Assembly (NCBI GenBank): GCA_023105745.1
Contig: JALGQZ010000014.1
Span: 2,513,888-2,577,887, forward strand
From: Austropuccinia psidii
Lineage: Eukaryota > Basidiomycota > Pucciniomycetes > Pucciniales > Sphaerophragmiaceae
Length of the DNA: 64,000 nucleotides
Direction of reading: 5' to 3'
Part shown: piece by piece, positions 1-10,708 of the stretch
How positions within the stretch are numbered: the first letter of the stretch is position 1
How the letters are laid out: the number at the start of each line of letters is the position of its first letter
Made by a program: the position numbers and the translations under genes
The notes under the pieces: generated by a model
Told to the model about the DNA's origin: nothing
The model's input: only the letters and a program-made list of their open reading frames with translations
The model's database searches: none

Positions 1-1
1 A

Positions 2-919
2 TTACCAAGACATGTTAGACCTGGAGAGTCACCATAATCACCAACACCTGGACCAAGAGAAACCTCTACTCCAGCAACAGAACAAAGACCTCAAATTCAT
101 CAAAGGAGGGCATTCTTCTCTACACCTACAAACCCAAGTCCATTACAGCAACCAATTCCAAGGCAAGAAAGGCCTGTTGTTAAAATTAAAGCTAAAGATT
201 ATAACCTAAATTTAAATGGAGAAGAAGTAGAAAGGTTTATCAGCAAAGTAGAAAGTATAGCTCAAATTGAAGGAGCTAGATAAGAAGATTTAGAAATGCA
301 GATGGCAGTTTAGACAGCTTATTCAAGAATCAGTGATGCCATAGACACAATGCCAGGTTATGAAGAAGGAAACTGGAATCAATTAAAGAAATACCTTATC
401 ACTAAATGGGGAAGAGTTGAGCCAGAAAGGAGATATAGAAAGGATTCACTTATCAATTTATGCAATTATACTTAAGATGCAGGAGGAATTAGTACTCTCT
501 CTCAATATAACAGGCTTATAGGGGAGTATGAAACTATCATTACTTATCTTCTTAGATATAAATATATTCCTCAAGATAATATGTTTAATGAAGATTTGTT
601 TGGCTGTATCTCTGCAGACATAAAAGGAGCTATCAGTAAAGAAATGATAAAAGAGAATGTAATGGTTAGAGCAGAAGATGCAGGATATCTAATACCACCA
701 ATGAAGATCTTGAAGAAGTACATTGAACAGGAATTGGAAGCAAGGATATTAGTCACCAAAAGACTTTCACATCCAAGGATAGTTTATCAAAAAGAATCAA
801 ATAATAAGGAAAGAAGAGTCCCATTCAAGGAAGAGGCATTTCCAGGAATGCAAGGCCCTCAAGAAAATGAAAGAACTTACAAAAAACCTGAAAGAACAAA
901 AGGAAGCAGTCAAGGATGA
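2..919 (+). pseudogene. Family F Gag capsid-like region, decayed
   Basis: The reading frame beginning at base 2 is coding-like from the window edge. It opens with a Pro/Ser/Thr-rich segment, followed by a block containing NGEEVERFISKVE, PGYEEGNWNQLKK and WGRVEPERRYRKDS, which has the look of Gag regions in rust Ty3-type elements. In-frame stops lie at 35-37, 281-283, 311-313, 473-475 and 917-919. Past about 860 the homologous reading moves to the next frame, so there is also a frameshift. Gag would form the cytoplasmic particle that packages element RNA. The N terminus is outside the window. Confidence 0.7.
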
Positions 920-1346
920 GCCACCTGTTGCAAATGAAGATGTCAAACAGTTCTTGGATCAATTGAATTAATTAACTAATGTGGCTACACCCAAAAAGAA
1001 AATAATTAATAACCCTCAGTCAAACAATCAGGGATTCAGACCAAGAGATAATGTTTCTCCACCACCAAATAGAAGTGTGTCCTATGTTCCAGCACAGAAT
1101 GTACCAAAGTTTACTGTTAAATGTTATTATTGCTCAGAAGAAGGACACTCAACAGGAAGATGTAATGAGCGTATTGAAGATCAAAGTAAGAAATGGGTCA
1201 TTAGACAAGGATTAAATTATTTATACCCAAATTGGGAAAGGGTACCAAATGATGGAAAATTCTCACCTAAATACCTAGTAAGGAAATTTCAAAAGGAACA
1301 AGAAGAAATTAAAAGAAAATTAGAAGAGAAGACTAAAGATGAATAA
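903..1346 (+). pseudogene. Family F nucleocapsid with CCHC zinc knuckle
   Basis: This frame continues the Gag protein after a shift. A classical retroviral-type zinc knuckle CX2CX4HX4C is complete (residues CYYCSEEGHSTGRC, coded near 1120-1160). Basic and Gln/Lys/Glu-rich sequence follows and ends at a stop at 1344-1346. One more stop lies near 970. The knuckle would bind element RNA during packaging. The longest ATG-started frame is 981-1346, but this ATG is probably not a real start because related sequence continues upstream. Confidence 0.7.
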
Positions 1347-1390
1347 GAAAAGAGAAAAGAAAAGTCGAATTCCTTCATTTCAATGGATTA

Positions 1391-2512
1391 TTGGGGAGAT
1401 TGGCAACCACCTTGCATCTCAACAGGGCTAGAAGAACCTTTTGGAGATGCTTATGGACTAAGGAATACAAAAAAAGAAAAGAACAGGAAGATAAATTTAA
1501 AACTCAGCCACAACCATTACCCTCAAAAGAGACTATTCAACCCAAAGAAATCATCATCAAAAATCCTAGCATACCTGGTGGATATATTGAGAATGATGAA
1601 CCAGAAAAGGAAAGAGTCATGATTCCAACAAAATAAAAGTCACAAAAGGCTCCTGAAATAAATAAAGTACCTGAAACTAGTACACCTAAAAAACAATCAC
1701 AAGTAAAAAACAAAGTAGAAGAAGAAAACAGAGTTAGTTTGAAAAAAGGGGAACAAAAAATCAAAAGGCCTCAAGTAAAGGGAAATGATGAGGAATCAAT
1801 TATTGTAAAAGTCATGAATAAGGTTTTAGATCAAAAAGTTAATCTCACTCTAGAAGAAATTTTGACAATATCACCAAGATTCATGGAAGGAATGAAATTT
1901 CTCTCTGAAACAGAAAAGAAATATGTTATGTCACTCAAATCTTTTAACACTGAAGAACAGGAATTACCTCAAGAGAAAATTATTATTGTAGATAAAATAC
2001 ATTTTTCCTGCCCACTAGGAATGATGGAAATTTATATTGGTCAGAAAGAGTACACAGTCGAAGATTTGGTGGATACTGGAGCTGGATTAAATATCATAAT
2101 TGAAAATGAATCAATCAAAGCAGTATTAACTATGAGATCTTTAGACATGAAACTCAGAGGAATAGGAGGACACAGTACTGCAATTGTTGGATTAGCAGAT
2201 AATACACCCATAATATTACCATCTGGAGATGAAAGAAGAATTCACTTTTTTGTTGCTAGAGGGGCAGTCCACACTGTTGTTGGAAGAACTTTACTGGCTG
2301 ATAATGGAATAAGGCTTGACCATTCACAAGATCAAGGATAAATTCTAAGCTATGAAGAACCTGATGGAAGACGATTTTGCATCCCAATATGCTCACCAGA
2401 AGCCAAAGGATGGCATTTACACCCACCAAAGGGAATGGAGCTGTGCAATTATACCCAAATTAAAGAATGGAGGATAAATCAGATAAGTAAAATTAGAAGA
2501 TTTCAAGAATAA
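1391..2512 (+). pseudogene. Family F aspartic protease (retropepsin) region
   Basis: One frame runs from about 1391 to 2512 with stops at 1634-1636, 2339-2341 and 2510-2512. A Lys/Glu/Pro-rich linker leads into a helical block (NLTLEEILTISPRF) and then the protease. The active-site loop LVDTGAGLNIII is near 2070-2100, and the flap-like glycines (LRGIGGH) and second structural block (VHTVVGRTLLADN) are present. The catalytic DTGA is intact. The enzyme would cut the Gag-Pol precursor. The 200-codon stretch 1739-2341 is the best-preserved piece of this element. Confidence 0.8.
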
Positions 2513-2890
2513 CCTCAAGAAAATTCAGGAACAAACAACACTCAAGTATCTATAAAACCAAACCCAGAAATTCCTATCAAACATTCCAAAGCTGAATTAA
2601 CTAGTAATGATTTGAAAATTAGCAAAATAAATAATGTACACCTTAATTACCCTCAAACATCTGAGAATACTTATAGCTCTAACATGGAAGCTTCCATTTC
2701 AATTGTAGTGGAACTAGTACAAAATGAAGGCTTAAAGCCAAAACAGCTAGTCAATAGTGTCTCACCTGTGTGTGGCAAAAGTGGTTGTCACATTATTAAG
2801 GAACAAAAACATGTTTCTGAATTCTATAAACCATTTTTAGAAGCTATATTCTCAAAACAAAGAATAGTATTTCACCAATGGAATTATTGA
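2513..2890 (+). pseudogene. Family F post-protease linker, unknown function
   Basis: The same frame as the protease stays open here from 2513 to a stop at 2888-2890. The product is rich in Asn, Ser, Lys and Ile, with no motif I recognise apart from a Cys pair (VCGKSGCH). I infer it is the continuation of the element polyprotein after the protease rather than an independent gene. Confidence 0.35.
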
Positions 2891-3210
2891 GAGTGACTTC
2901 TGTTGCTCCAATCAAGTTTACCCAAAAATTGTTGAATAAATTCAAAAACAAGAAAATCCAAAAAAGTTTATGGAAGATTTTCCTGTTGAAAACCAAAAGA
3001 AAAATAATGAAGAAATAAGTTCAGATTAATCTTATATTAATTAAAGTCAAGAAGAAACTCATCAAATGGAAAATCACCAAAGTAGTCCAAGCCTTGAAGA
3101 TTATATACCCAGTGGAAAGACCTTGAGCCTCATTGAGGATAAGCCTTCACCCCATAAATAACAGAAAATAAAAATAAAGGATCAAGTATTCAGTAATTTA
3201 AATTACTTCA

Positions 3211-3660
3211 GTGTTCAAAAAAGAAGATAAAATTGAAGCAATAAGTGAACATCAAGAATTTAACACCAAAAATGAAAATATGATCCAAGTGGAGGAATTC
3301 AACTCACCAATTTATGTGAGAATAGTATGGGAAGAATATCCTGTTATGGCAATTATGAACCCAAACATAGAAGAAAATATTTTACCATTAAAAATTGGAT
3401 TAAGTATTGGAATGAATCCCCAAAAGAAAAATAAAACAAAACATAAAATGATAATGGAAAAAGTACATGTTGTTATGACAACTGATGAAATAGTTTATTT
3501 ATCATTTACTGTTGAAGGAGAAACAAAATTTGTAACTTTGGGAAAGGTATTCTGTAATTACTTTACTATTATGAAGAATATTCATGAATCATCAATAGAA
3601 GTTGAAGAAAGTACAAGATTACAAGATAATAGAATGAATGAAGAGGAAGAAGAAAAATAA
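3211..3660 (+). CDS. Uncharacterised 149-codon open frame in element F, possibly a dead protease-like fold
   Basis: This is an open frame of 149 codons starting in a degraded retroelement. A central piece (PIYVRIVWEEYPVMAIMNPN followed by an LKIGLSIGM block) resembles the strand-turn-strand layout of retropepsin-like domains, with NPN where a D[TS]G would be expected. That similarity is only by eye. The C terminus is a Glu-rich tail. It is more likely a remnant of the element polyprotein than a functional gene. Confidence 0.3.
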   Translation: MFKKEDKIEAISEHQEFNTKNENMIQVEEFNSPIYVRIVWEEYPVMAIMNPNIEENILPLKIGLSIGMNPQKKNKTKHKMIMEKVHVVMTTDEIVYLSFTVEGETKFVTLGKVFCNYFTIMKNIHESSIEVEESTRLQDNRMNEEEEEK

Positions 3661-4088
3661 TCTAATATTCTCAGTTTTAGCATATTCAACAATTCAGACG
3701 AATTATTTAATACAGATATAAGCATTATGCAAAATAAAGATATGCATAATGAAAATTCTTGTAAGGTATATAAGCCTGAAATAATTGATCTTAATCAAGA
3801 ATCACCTACTCCATTTCTAAAAAAACGAAAGTTCTACCACTAAAATAAATAATATCAATATAAAGTGAACCAGAAGCTACCATCATGCAAGACTTTACCA
3901 ATTCAAATAGTCTACTAATACAATCACAACAAGAAATTTTCAAGAGTGAATTACTAGCACATCAACAAACATTGAATAAAAATATAAATCAAGAGTCATA
4001 AGCCTTAAGCTATCTGATTGAACCAATTTTATTCAACTATAGCAATAATCAATCATCATCCTCACCTCCCTCCTTAGAGAAAGACTCA

Positions 4089-4496
4089 ATGGAACTTACC
4101 TTAATTAATACAGAAGATACATTAAGAAACAAGTTATTAAACAGTAAAACTCAAGTCTCAAATGGTCATAAGATTGAGTTAATTCACAAAGAGCTTGATC
4201 AATCTTCACATCATGGAAACAATTATGGAAAAGAGTTCCAGTTAGAAGATTTGATTCATCAAGAATACCTTTTATCACCTTCTGAATTTGAAAATTATAA
4301 TTTTGGATCACCTAGTCAAATAATTAAAAGCCTCAACCTAGAAGAATCAGAATATTTTAGTCAGAAAACTTTAGTACCTCAAGAAGATACTTTGATTACT
4401 TTACCTGATGATATTTTAGTTAAATTACAGCCCCTTGAAGAAAAAATACCAGTAACAAGCTTTTATTTTATAAATAATCTTCAGCCAAAAGACTAA
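4089..4496 (+). CDS. Uncharacterised 135-codon open frame at the end of element F
   Basis: An open frame of 135 codons, rich in Glu, Leu, Asn and Ser, with no recognisable domain. It lies after the gag-protease remnant and before AT-rich noncoding sequence. Composition and position fit a decayed part of the element. I cannot assign a function. Confidence 0.25.
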   Translation: MELTLINTEDTLRNKLLNSKTQVSNGHKIELIHKELDQSSHHGNNYGKEFQLEDLIHQEYLLSPSEFENYNFGSPSQIIKSLNLEESEYFSQKTLVPQEDTLITLPDDILVKLQPLEEKIPVTSFYFINNLQPKD

Positions 4497-5604
4497 TATC
4501 AAGAATTGACTCAAGAAGAAGAGGACTTACTGGAAATATATGATGGATTAATCAACCCAAAGAATAATAACAATAATTAAAAGGCAAATAATTAAATTAG
4601 CTTAATTTAAGAAGAGAAGCAAGATAACTTCTCAATTGACTTAATGTTTATAAGTGAAGAAAAGAAAATTTCAAAAAATAAAACAGCTAAAAGTTTATAC
4701 AAGAAGCCTATAAACAAAATTATAAGGCCAATAAAACAGTTGATGTTGAATTGAAATTGAAATTTAAACATCATAAAAAACCATTTTACATTAAAAAACT
4801 TCAATTTAAAATTGAAAGGGGAATTCAATGTTTTTTTAATAATATGTTTGAAAGTAGTATAATTTTTAACTTAAAAAGAAAAACTCCACAAAAATTCAAA
4901 AAGACATAAAGAAATAACCTTAAAAATTAAATGTAATATAGTTATATTATTTGTTCCTTATTATTCATTTCAATTTAATTAAGATTTCTTATTTTAGCTA
5001 TTTTTTTCATTTTGTATTACTTAAATTTCTTATTTTTGGGTATTTTTTTTTTAAAAAAAGGGAAAACTTATTACAAGTCTGGATGCTCTCTTACGTGTTA
5101 CAGACTTTAAATACTATTTTTGTTTAGCTTCAAAGCCATTATAAATTATTTAGCTTATTGTTTTATTCTATTTTACTATTGTATTATTTATTTATTATTA
5201 TTTTTTGTAAAAAAAAGAAAATCTTACACTATTTATTGTCAGAAACTTATGCAGGCATTCAGCCTTAACTTAAAAAGGTTATTTAGGCGATTTTGTTATT
5301 TTTTTTTTCATTCCACATCCATAATATCACTCATAGCAGACTAGATAAAAAAATGAATATTAATAATCAAATAAACATTTTTTGTGATTTTTTTCAAAAA
5401 ACAAAACATTTTTTTTATTTTATTTTTTTAATATTTTTATATATTTAAAAAAAAAACTGGGGGAGGCTATAATGATTCTCGCCTGGCTACAACATCCACA
5501 AGCAAAATGTTGTGGTGGAGCAATACTACCTAAAATAGATATATAAAAAAAAGTAAATTCAAATAAATTAAATAATAATAAAAATAATGTACAATGTGAG
5601 GAGG
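4497..5604. other. AT-rich stretch without a recognisable gene
   Basis: The sequence is strongly AT-biased with homopolymer runs of A and T (for example near 5045, 5210 and 5400-5450). Short open frames on both strands are low-complexity (Phe/Leu/Tyr-rich or Lys/Asn-rich) and look like chance. A GC-richer island at about 5459-5530 may hold a last exon of the minus-strand gene described next, because it follows a TTTTAG acceptor on the minus strand. Confidence 0.5.
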
Positions 5605-6732
5605 TCAGGCAGGGTAATAACCATAATCTGCGCTTCCACAAATGTCAGATAGAAACATAGCGAGTCTAATTTTTTAAAATATATATATATATATATATAA
5701 TGGAAACAATAATACTCAGTAAAAAAATAAAAAAAAAACTTACTCTTCAAGACACTGGTACAAATACATGATTCAAGCAATTCCATGACGAACGGTCTCA
5801 AGCAAGTTGTCAGTAGCATAAGGGGGATGACCTTGGTTATAGGTGACCTCCATTTAGTAACCTAAATCTGTTACTGTGGCATCAAATTTGGCAAAAACAA
5901 TCCTGAAATGGTGCTTTAACTTGTTTTCGGAAGTGTTTGGAGAAGCCGAAATGGTGAGTGCAGTCGCAAAAGAAGGAAGGGGGGAATCACTACAAATAAT
6001 AGAAGGAATAGTTGGGGCAGTACTAGCCAAAAAAACAGGGGAAGCACATTGATTAGGCAAGTGATCCTTGATGACAGTAGAAGAAACAGTAAATAAATTA
6101 AAAAAACGATTGCCCATTGATGGAATGGAAAATTTGTAAGGGATATTGCAAAGGATAATTTAAATGGATTGAGAACCTTGGGAAGAGGGTTTGATTTTGA
6201 TTGAAAAAGACATATCTGAGGGAAGAGCAGGTTGATAATAAAAAAAGGGGGATAAAGACAAGGATACGTTCTGTCTTATATAATAATAATAGTAAATAAA
6301 TAAATAAAGTAAAATAAATTGAGCGGGACATACCCTTTCAAACCCCATCATTGAACATGCATAAAACATCTACAAGCCACATCCAAACAGTAAACTAGAA
6401 AAGGTTATCATTACGGCCTACAGAAAAAGTTTAGTTAGTAAAAAAAAATTCAGAAGAAAAGAAATTACAAGAAGGAATGACTCACATAAATTTCTGTGAC
6501 AAAATTGGACCTAATATATATATAAATGTATAAATATCATAAAATAACTTAAAATCAATTGATATCATCTGTTAAAAAAAGAAGAAGAAATGGTACTTAC
6601 AATAACAAGAAGAATGCCACCGTTGAAATGCAGAAGAAGAGATTTGTGCTTGAAGCACAGCAGCCATTGGGAAAAGATAACCGTATATACTTAAAACTTT
6701 CATTTGAAAGAGATCATCAACGTGGTGAACAG
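5605..6732 (-). pseudogene. Decayed intron-containing host-like gene
   Basis: Read on the minus strand, several blocks are bounded by consensus splice sites. Block 6601-6732 has acceptor TTTATTTAG and donor GTAAGTACC; it reads as VHHVDDLFQMKVLSIYGYLFP and onward. A possible 25-bp block at 6486-6510 has donor GTGAGT. Block 5745-6215 has acceptor CCCTCAG and donor GTAAGT; it holds 157 codons in one frame, Ser/Thr/Pro-rich then TYNQGHPPYATDNLLETVRH. Block 5605-5665 has acceptor AAAAATTAG and continues in phase to a TGA. The 471-bp block has three in-frame stops (6160-6162, 5854-5856, 5773-5775), so I call it a pseudogene. I do not recognise the family. It is the only locus here that does not look transposon-derived. 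Confidence 0.4.
5679..5699. repeat. (AT)n microsatellite
   Basis: About ten tandem AT dinucleotides, lying inside the putative 79-bp intron 5666-5744 of the decayed minus-strand gene. Confidence 0.85.
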
Positions 6733-8060
6733 CTAAATAAATTAAATAACTCAAAGTTAAATCAAGATAACCATATAATCAGTTAGAAATAATCTATTAA
6801 TTTGTCATAACTACTACATAAATAAACAATGAAGAAGTGTCAAATGGGTTATTAAACTATTTTTTTTTAAAAAAGGATACCCAAAATGGGGAGTCTCTCA
6901 ACGCATCAATGAAGCAGTTTGACAAGCTGTTAGTAGCATAAATGATTTAAAACAATAAAATAAATAAATTAATAAATTAACTAGCTACTGTAATCTGGAA
7001 AGTTAATAAGCATGCGAGCTTCAAATTTGAAGCGTTTGCAGTGCTGCGCAGTACACGCAATTCCCACAGCGAGTTTTTTTATTTTTATTATTATTTTTAT
7101 TGTTTATACCTTTTACTTAAATTTTGTCTATATTTTAAATTAAATATATATATATAATATAGTATAAAAATTTATCTTAAAATAAAATCAATAAAATAAT
7201 ATTAGTATTTAATAATTTAATTAAATTTGACACTATATAAAGTATATATATATTTAAATTTAGATTAAATACATCTTTAAAAATATATACATATATATTA
7301 TAGTCAATTGAATTTAATTAGTTTAAAGCATAAATTGATTAAATTAATTTAATAAATAATTAATTAATTTTCATTCAACATACTTTAAAAATATAAAAAA
7401 AAGAAAAAAAATACAAAAAATAAAAAAAAATAAGAAATAAATAAATAAAAGTATATACATCATTTAAAGTAAATAATAATAAAATAAATAAATAAATGAA
7501 AGTTTTTAGAACAAAATTAAAGTTTAATCAGATTTAACAATATATATTTGAATGCCACTGTTAAAGTAATATAAACAAAATATAATATAAAACCTAATTA
7601 TTCAAAACAAATTTCTTATTAAATACTTATACAAATTCATATATTCATAAACTATCTACATATATACAAATTTAGTTTATAAAAATGAAATAATAAAATA
7701 AAATACTAACAATAAATAAATAAATACTTTATTCAAAATTCGTTTTGGAAAAGGGACTAGGCCCTTACCCAATATAGTCTTGGATTTTAGTTACCCTATT
7801 TTGTCTTGCTAGTGTTTCTGAGGATCTTATTTCTGTTATTAAATATTTTATCTCATTTGGCTGTCCAATTTAGTTTCATTTCAATTCATTTTTTTCTTAA
7901 TTATATTAAAATAATATATATATATATAAATCCTTTACTGGACCATTTAAAAAATAGAAATATTTTGAAATTTTATATTAAAATATTTTTTTTATTAAAT
8001 GGAGAGGGGTTGAAACCCTTCTAGCTCTTAACACCTCAAGCATAAAATAATAGAATAAAA

Positions 8061-8092
<32 letters not shown>

Positions 8093-8100
8093 AATCAAAA
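6733..8100. other. AT-rich noncoding stretch with a possible extra exon
   Basis: The interval is very AT-rich, especially 7080-7740, which is nearly all A and T with short TATA and AAAT repeats. At about 6890-6955 the minus strand has a short open block ending at a GTATCC-like donor; its start (ATTTATGCTACTAACAGC) resembles the CTTATGCTACTGACAAC segment at 5800-5820, hinting at a duplicated exon. Around 7000-7070 there is a GC-richer patch. I see no convincing gene. Confidence 0.4.
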
Positions 8101-8102
8101 CT

Positions 8103-8380
8103 CAAGATATGGTCCCTGACATGACCTTAAACTGTCTAAATAATATCTTTTTCATATAAACTCACCAGAATGAAGATTTCAAGAAATGGTCCTTGATATG
8201 AACTTAAACTGTCTAAATTACTTTTATCTTATTTCATTATTTAATTTCAACATTTCAAGGAATGGTCCTAGACAAGACCTTAAACTGTCCAAGTTATATA
8301 TTATGATTTTATCAAGAATCACATGAAACAAATCAATAACCAAGATATAGTCCTGAGTATGACCTTAAACTGCATCAAAA
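8103..8380. repeat. Four degenerate copies of a 40-bp motif spaced about 76-86 bp apart
   Basis: The motif CAAGATATGGTCCTGACATG followed by ACCTTAAACTGTCTAAAT recurs starting at 8103, 8180, 8256 and 8342. The cores differ by several substitutions and the spacers are AT-rich and unrelated. This is an old tandem array or a series of regulatory-like boxes in a dead element. No coding capacity. Confidence 0.75.
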
Positions 8381-8670
8381 TAATATTTCAACTTCATTAA
8401 TCACCTCAAGAAATCAATTTTGGTGATTGGGTATAGTCAACATAGTACCAATGTATAAAAAAAAAGAAGAAGAAGAAGTAAAAGAAAGGAGATTTAAGGA
8501 ACAGGGACCTTGTCAAAAAAAACAAAGGTAGGGTCTTTGAGCTCAAAATCAATGAAGAAGAAACAGAGAAAACCAGTATAAAGAATCGCAATCAGGAATC
8601 AAAACAAACTCTCATGTGAAATGGAGTTTTTGTTTTTTTGGAGAAACTTGGACCTCAAGATAAAAAAACC

Positions 8671-8696
8671 ATAAATAAATAAATAAATAAATAAAA
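8671..8696. repeat. (AAAT)n microsatellite
   Basis: About six tandem ATAA/AAAT tetranucleotides in AT-rich noncoding DNA. Confidence 0.9.
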
Positions 8697-9606
8697 GATA
8701 CTCAATAAAAAATATCATTAATTTAAACCAGCAAACAAAATAAGATTAAGAATCATTTTTTCATTAATCCTCACTGGAAATGCTGGGGACAGCATTAAAT
8801 GGAGAAGTGGATGTGGTATTCCATACCATTTTGACAGTTTGGATAAATGAAAAAAAATGATTATAAAATAAAATAAAAATTATTACAAGTAGTATTTTAT
8901 TCAAAAAAAAATGAAGTTAGAAGGGATTTTATCCACATAAAATAAGGAGATGGTAGAATAGTGTGAAAGATGGAAAAAAAGTAGGAAGAAGAAATTAGGC
9001 AGTAAAAGTGTCACAGTAGTATTACAGAAGGTTCAAATCAAGTTTACAGAAGTTTCACAAGAGTGTAATGTAGTGAAATTACAGTTACAGGACACCTAGT
9101 TAAATAATAATACAAAAACAAATTATATAATCAGGAAGGAGATAAAATCAATATTGATAATCAATTGAGTTTTGTTCAGTAATCAATTAAATTGATTAGC
9201 CATCAACTGAATTGCTTAGTAATCATCAGGAAATAAGGGATCCAGAAACTCAATTGAATCAAGATCACCTCACATTAAATTTAATCAGTACCAATGGAAA
9301 CAAATTAAAGTTTTCCCACAAAATCAAGAACCCAATTAAAAGACAGCTCACATTATCCAACACCACCAAGCCTTATTTCATAATACAGGTCACATGATAA
9401 AAACCCAAATTAGAGACTTGAAAGAATTCCAAGTCCCCTTTTTTTCAACACTCCCCTGGAGGCCCAAAAGCTATAAATAGAGGCCCTCTACCCCCCCAAT
9501 TATTTTTTCCTCATGGCCCAGATAGAGGCTCATCACAAAAACATAACCTCTTAATATTTCTTTCTGAGGGAAATCCCCTCCATCCATCCACATTATCCTA
9601 AAATAC
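8697..9606. other. Noncoding stretch ending in a promoter-like patch
   Basis: No gene seen. The sequence turns from AT-rich to mixed composition near 9430. The patch 9440-9540 (CCCCTGGAGGCCC, a TATA box, a C-run, then CATGGCCCAGATAGAGGC) looks like the promoter part of an LTR, but I could not find its partner copy or its TG/CA ends in the window. Confidence 0.4.
9472..9479 (+). promoter_or_regulatory. TATA box (TATAAATA)
   Basis: TATAAATAGAGGCCC stands out in a locally GC-richer context. The same TATAAATAGAG core occurs in the copia LTRs of this window on the minus strand, so an LTR promoter origin is plausible. No open frame follows closely. Confidence 0.45.
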
Positions 9607-9850
9607 TGCTCAGTAGCTAAGCTCAGTAGCATTGTCTGACTGATTTATAAATAATAGTAGTTAACAATTGGTCTACATTAATTCATAAATTCATCTCATT
9701 GACTATCTCTATCCCCTTATTGCTCAGTAGCCAAGCTCAGTAGCATTGTCTGGGTGTTTTATAAATAATAGTAGTTAACAGTTGGTCTATATTATTTCAT
9801 AAATCCATCCCATTGACAAAGTTCTTTACTCAGTAGCCAAGCTCAGTAGT
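9607..9850. repeat. About 2.2 tandem copies of a 114-bp unit containing paired GCTCAGTAG boxes
   Basis: Unit 1 starts at 9607 and unit 2 at 9721; both read TGCTCAGTAGC[TC]AAGCTCAG then TAGCATTGTCTG, followed by TTATAAATAATAGTAGTTAACA. A partial third unit starts near 9828. Inside each unit the 9-mer GCTCAGTAG is itself repeated. The sequence is noncoding. Confidence 0.85.
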
Positions 9851-10309
9851 AAACTGAACCATAGTAGTGTCTGTTATCCCAAGCTATAATCATATAGAAT
9901 TATTAAGCCCTTGAAAAAAAGTAGTGTTTGTTATTATTAGTTATCATAGTATCAACAGTGTTATCATCAAAATTGGAAATCCCTAAAGGTGTTACTGTTC
10001 TCAATATAGGATTTTGCAAGTCTTTTCCCAGTTTTATATCTTTATTTATTTGTGTTAAGGTTTACTAAGCCATTGTTTTTGGATCAAACAAAGTCTTATA
10101 GAGTCTGTTGAATATACTTTTATGACTAGCCACCATCAAATATAATAAATTGGTTGTGAACTCAAGTTGAGATAATTCAGCATTTTCAGGAAGGGCATTT
10201 CAGATTATTCTGACACACAAGCAGAGCAAGGGTTACAAGCTTGAACAGAAATTCAAAACTGTTTGCTTGTAATTTCCCCTTCCAGGTACTGCCCCATTTA
10301 TCCCACACA

Positions 10310-10487
10310 AGAGGAGTTCCCATAATGGGAGTTGTATCTTTGGAAAGAGGTGACTTTCCTCTTCCTTTTGATTTCCTTCATGAGCTATATTGGTTCAGGT
10401 CACTCTTCAGTAGGCATTTTTCTCTCCCGTTGGTTTATGGTATTTTGGTGTCATGCTTGTGCTCTGGTTTTGAGTCACAGGCTGCCA
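10310..10487 (-). mobile_element. Fragment of LTR family A, inverted
   Basis: The block ending TTGAGTCACAGGCTGCCA is the reverse complement of the start of the A-family LTRs (TGT[AC]AGCCTGTGACTCAAA at 20,366, 30,487 and 51,767) and closely resembles the right end of the inverted solo LTR at 56,458-57,879. Only about 175 bp is alignable by eye; the rest of the LTR is missing. The left limit is approximate. Confidence 0.75.
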
Positions 10488-10676
10488 ATATTAGTGTAGA
10501 GATTGAGAATTATTCTAATTAGCCAAGAAAAAATATTAAAATAGAATTTTCAAATATGTTCAAGTTATTTCTTAATCAACTACATGAGAACTAATATATT
10601 TACATCAAATATGTTTGGCATTTGAACACCTTAAATTTGTCATTCTAACCTAAAACCTAATGTATTTTGTAAATTG

Positions 10677-10708
10677 AAATACCACAACCCATAAGGTTTG
10701 TGGTATTT
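10677..10708. repeat. Perfect inverted repeat with 11-bp arms
   Basis: AAATACCACAA and TTGTGGTATTT are separated by a 10-bp loop. It is an isolated hairpin-forming sequence and may be a remnant of an LTR or terminal structure. Confidence 0.7.

Larger units (their letters stand above)
1..4498 (+). mobile_element. Family F: degraded Ty3-like gag-protease retroelement, cut by the left window edge
   Basis: The stretch reads in order as a Gag capsid-like region, a CCHC zinc knuckle, an intact-looking retropepsin and then about 2 kb of degenerate Asn/Glu/Ser-rich coding-like sequence. I could not find reverse transcriptase, RNase H or integrase before the sequence fades into AT-rich DNA near 4.5 kb. 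No LTR was recognised on either side. The family differs in sequence from the A, B and C elements elsewhere in the window. Frames change at about 0.9 kb and 1.35 kb and several stops interrupt the frames, so this copy is dead. The right boundary is approximate. Confidence 0.75.

Noticed and set aside
12..209. 65-codon open frame at the left edge
   Set aside because: The element's Gag is read in the neighbouring frame from base 2; this is a shadow.
6559..6786. Plus-strand frame rich in Lys and Asn
   Set aside because: It is the complement of the minus-strand exon candidate at 6,601-6,732, which has proper splice borders.
8103..8380. CRISPR-like pattern of repeats and spacers
   Set aside because: Repeats are degenerate, only four, with AT-rich spacers of unequal length in a eukaryotic transposon context and no cas genes.
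10241..10522. 93-codon plus-strand frame
   Set aside because: It overlaps an inverted LTR A fragment; no coding features.
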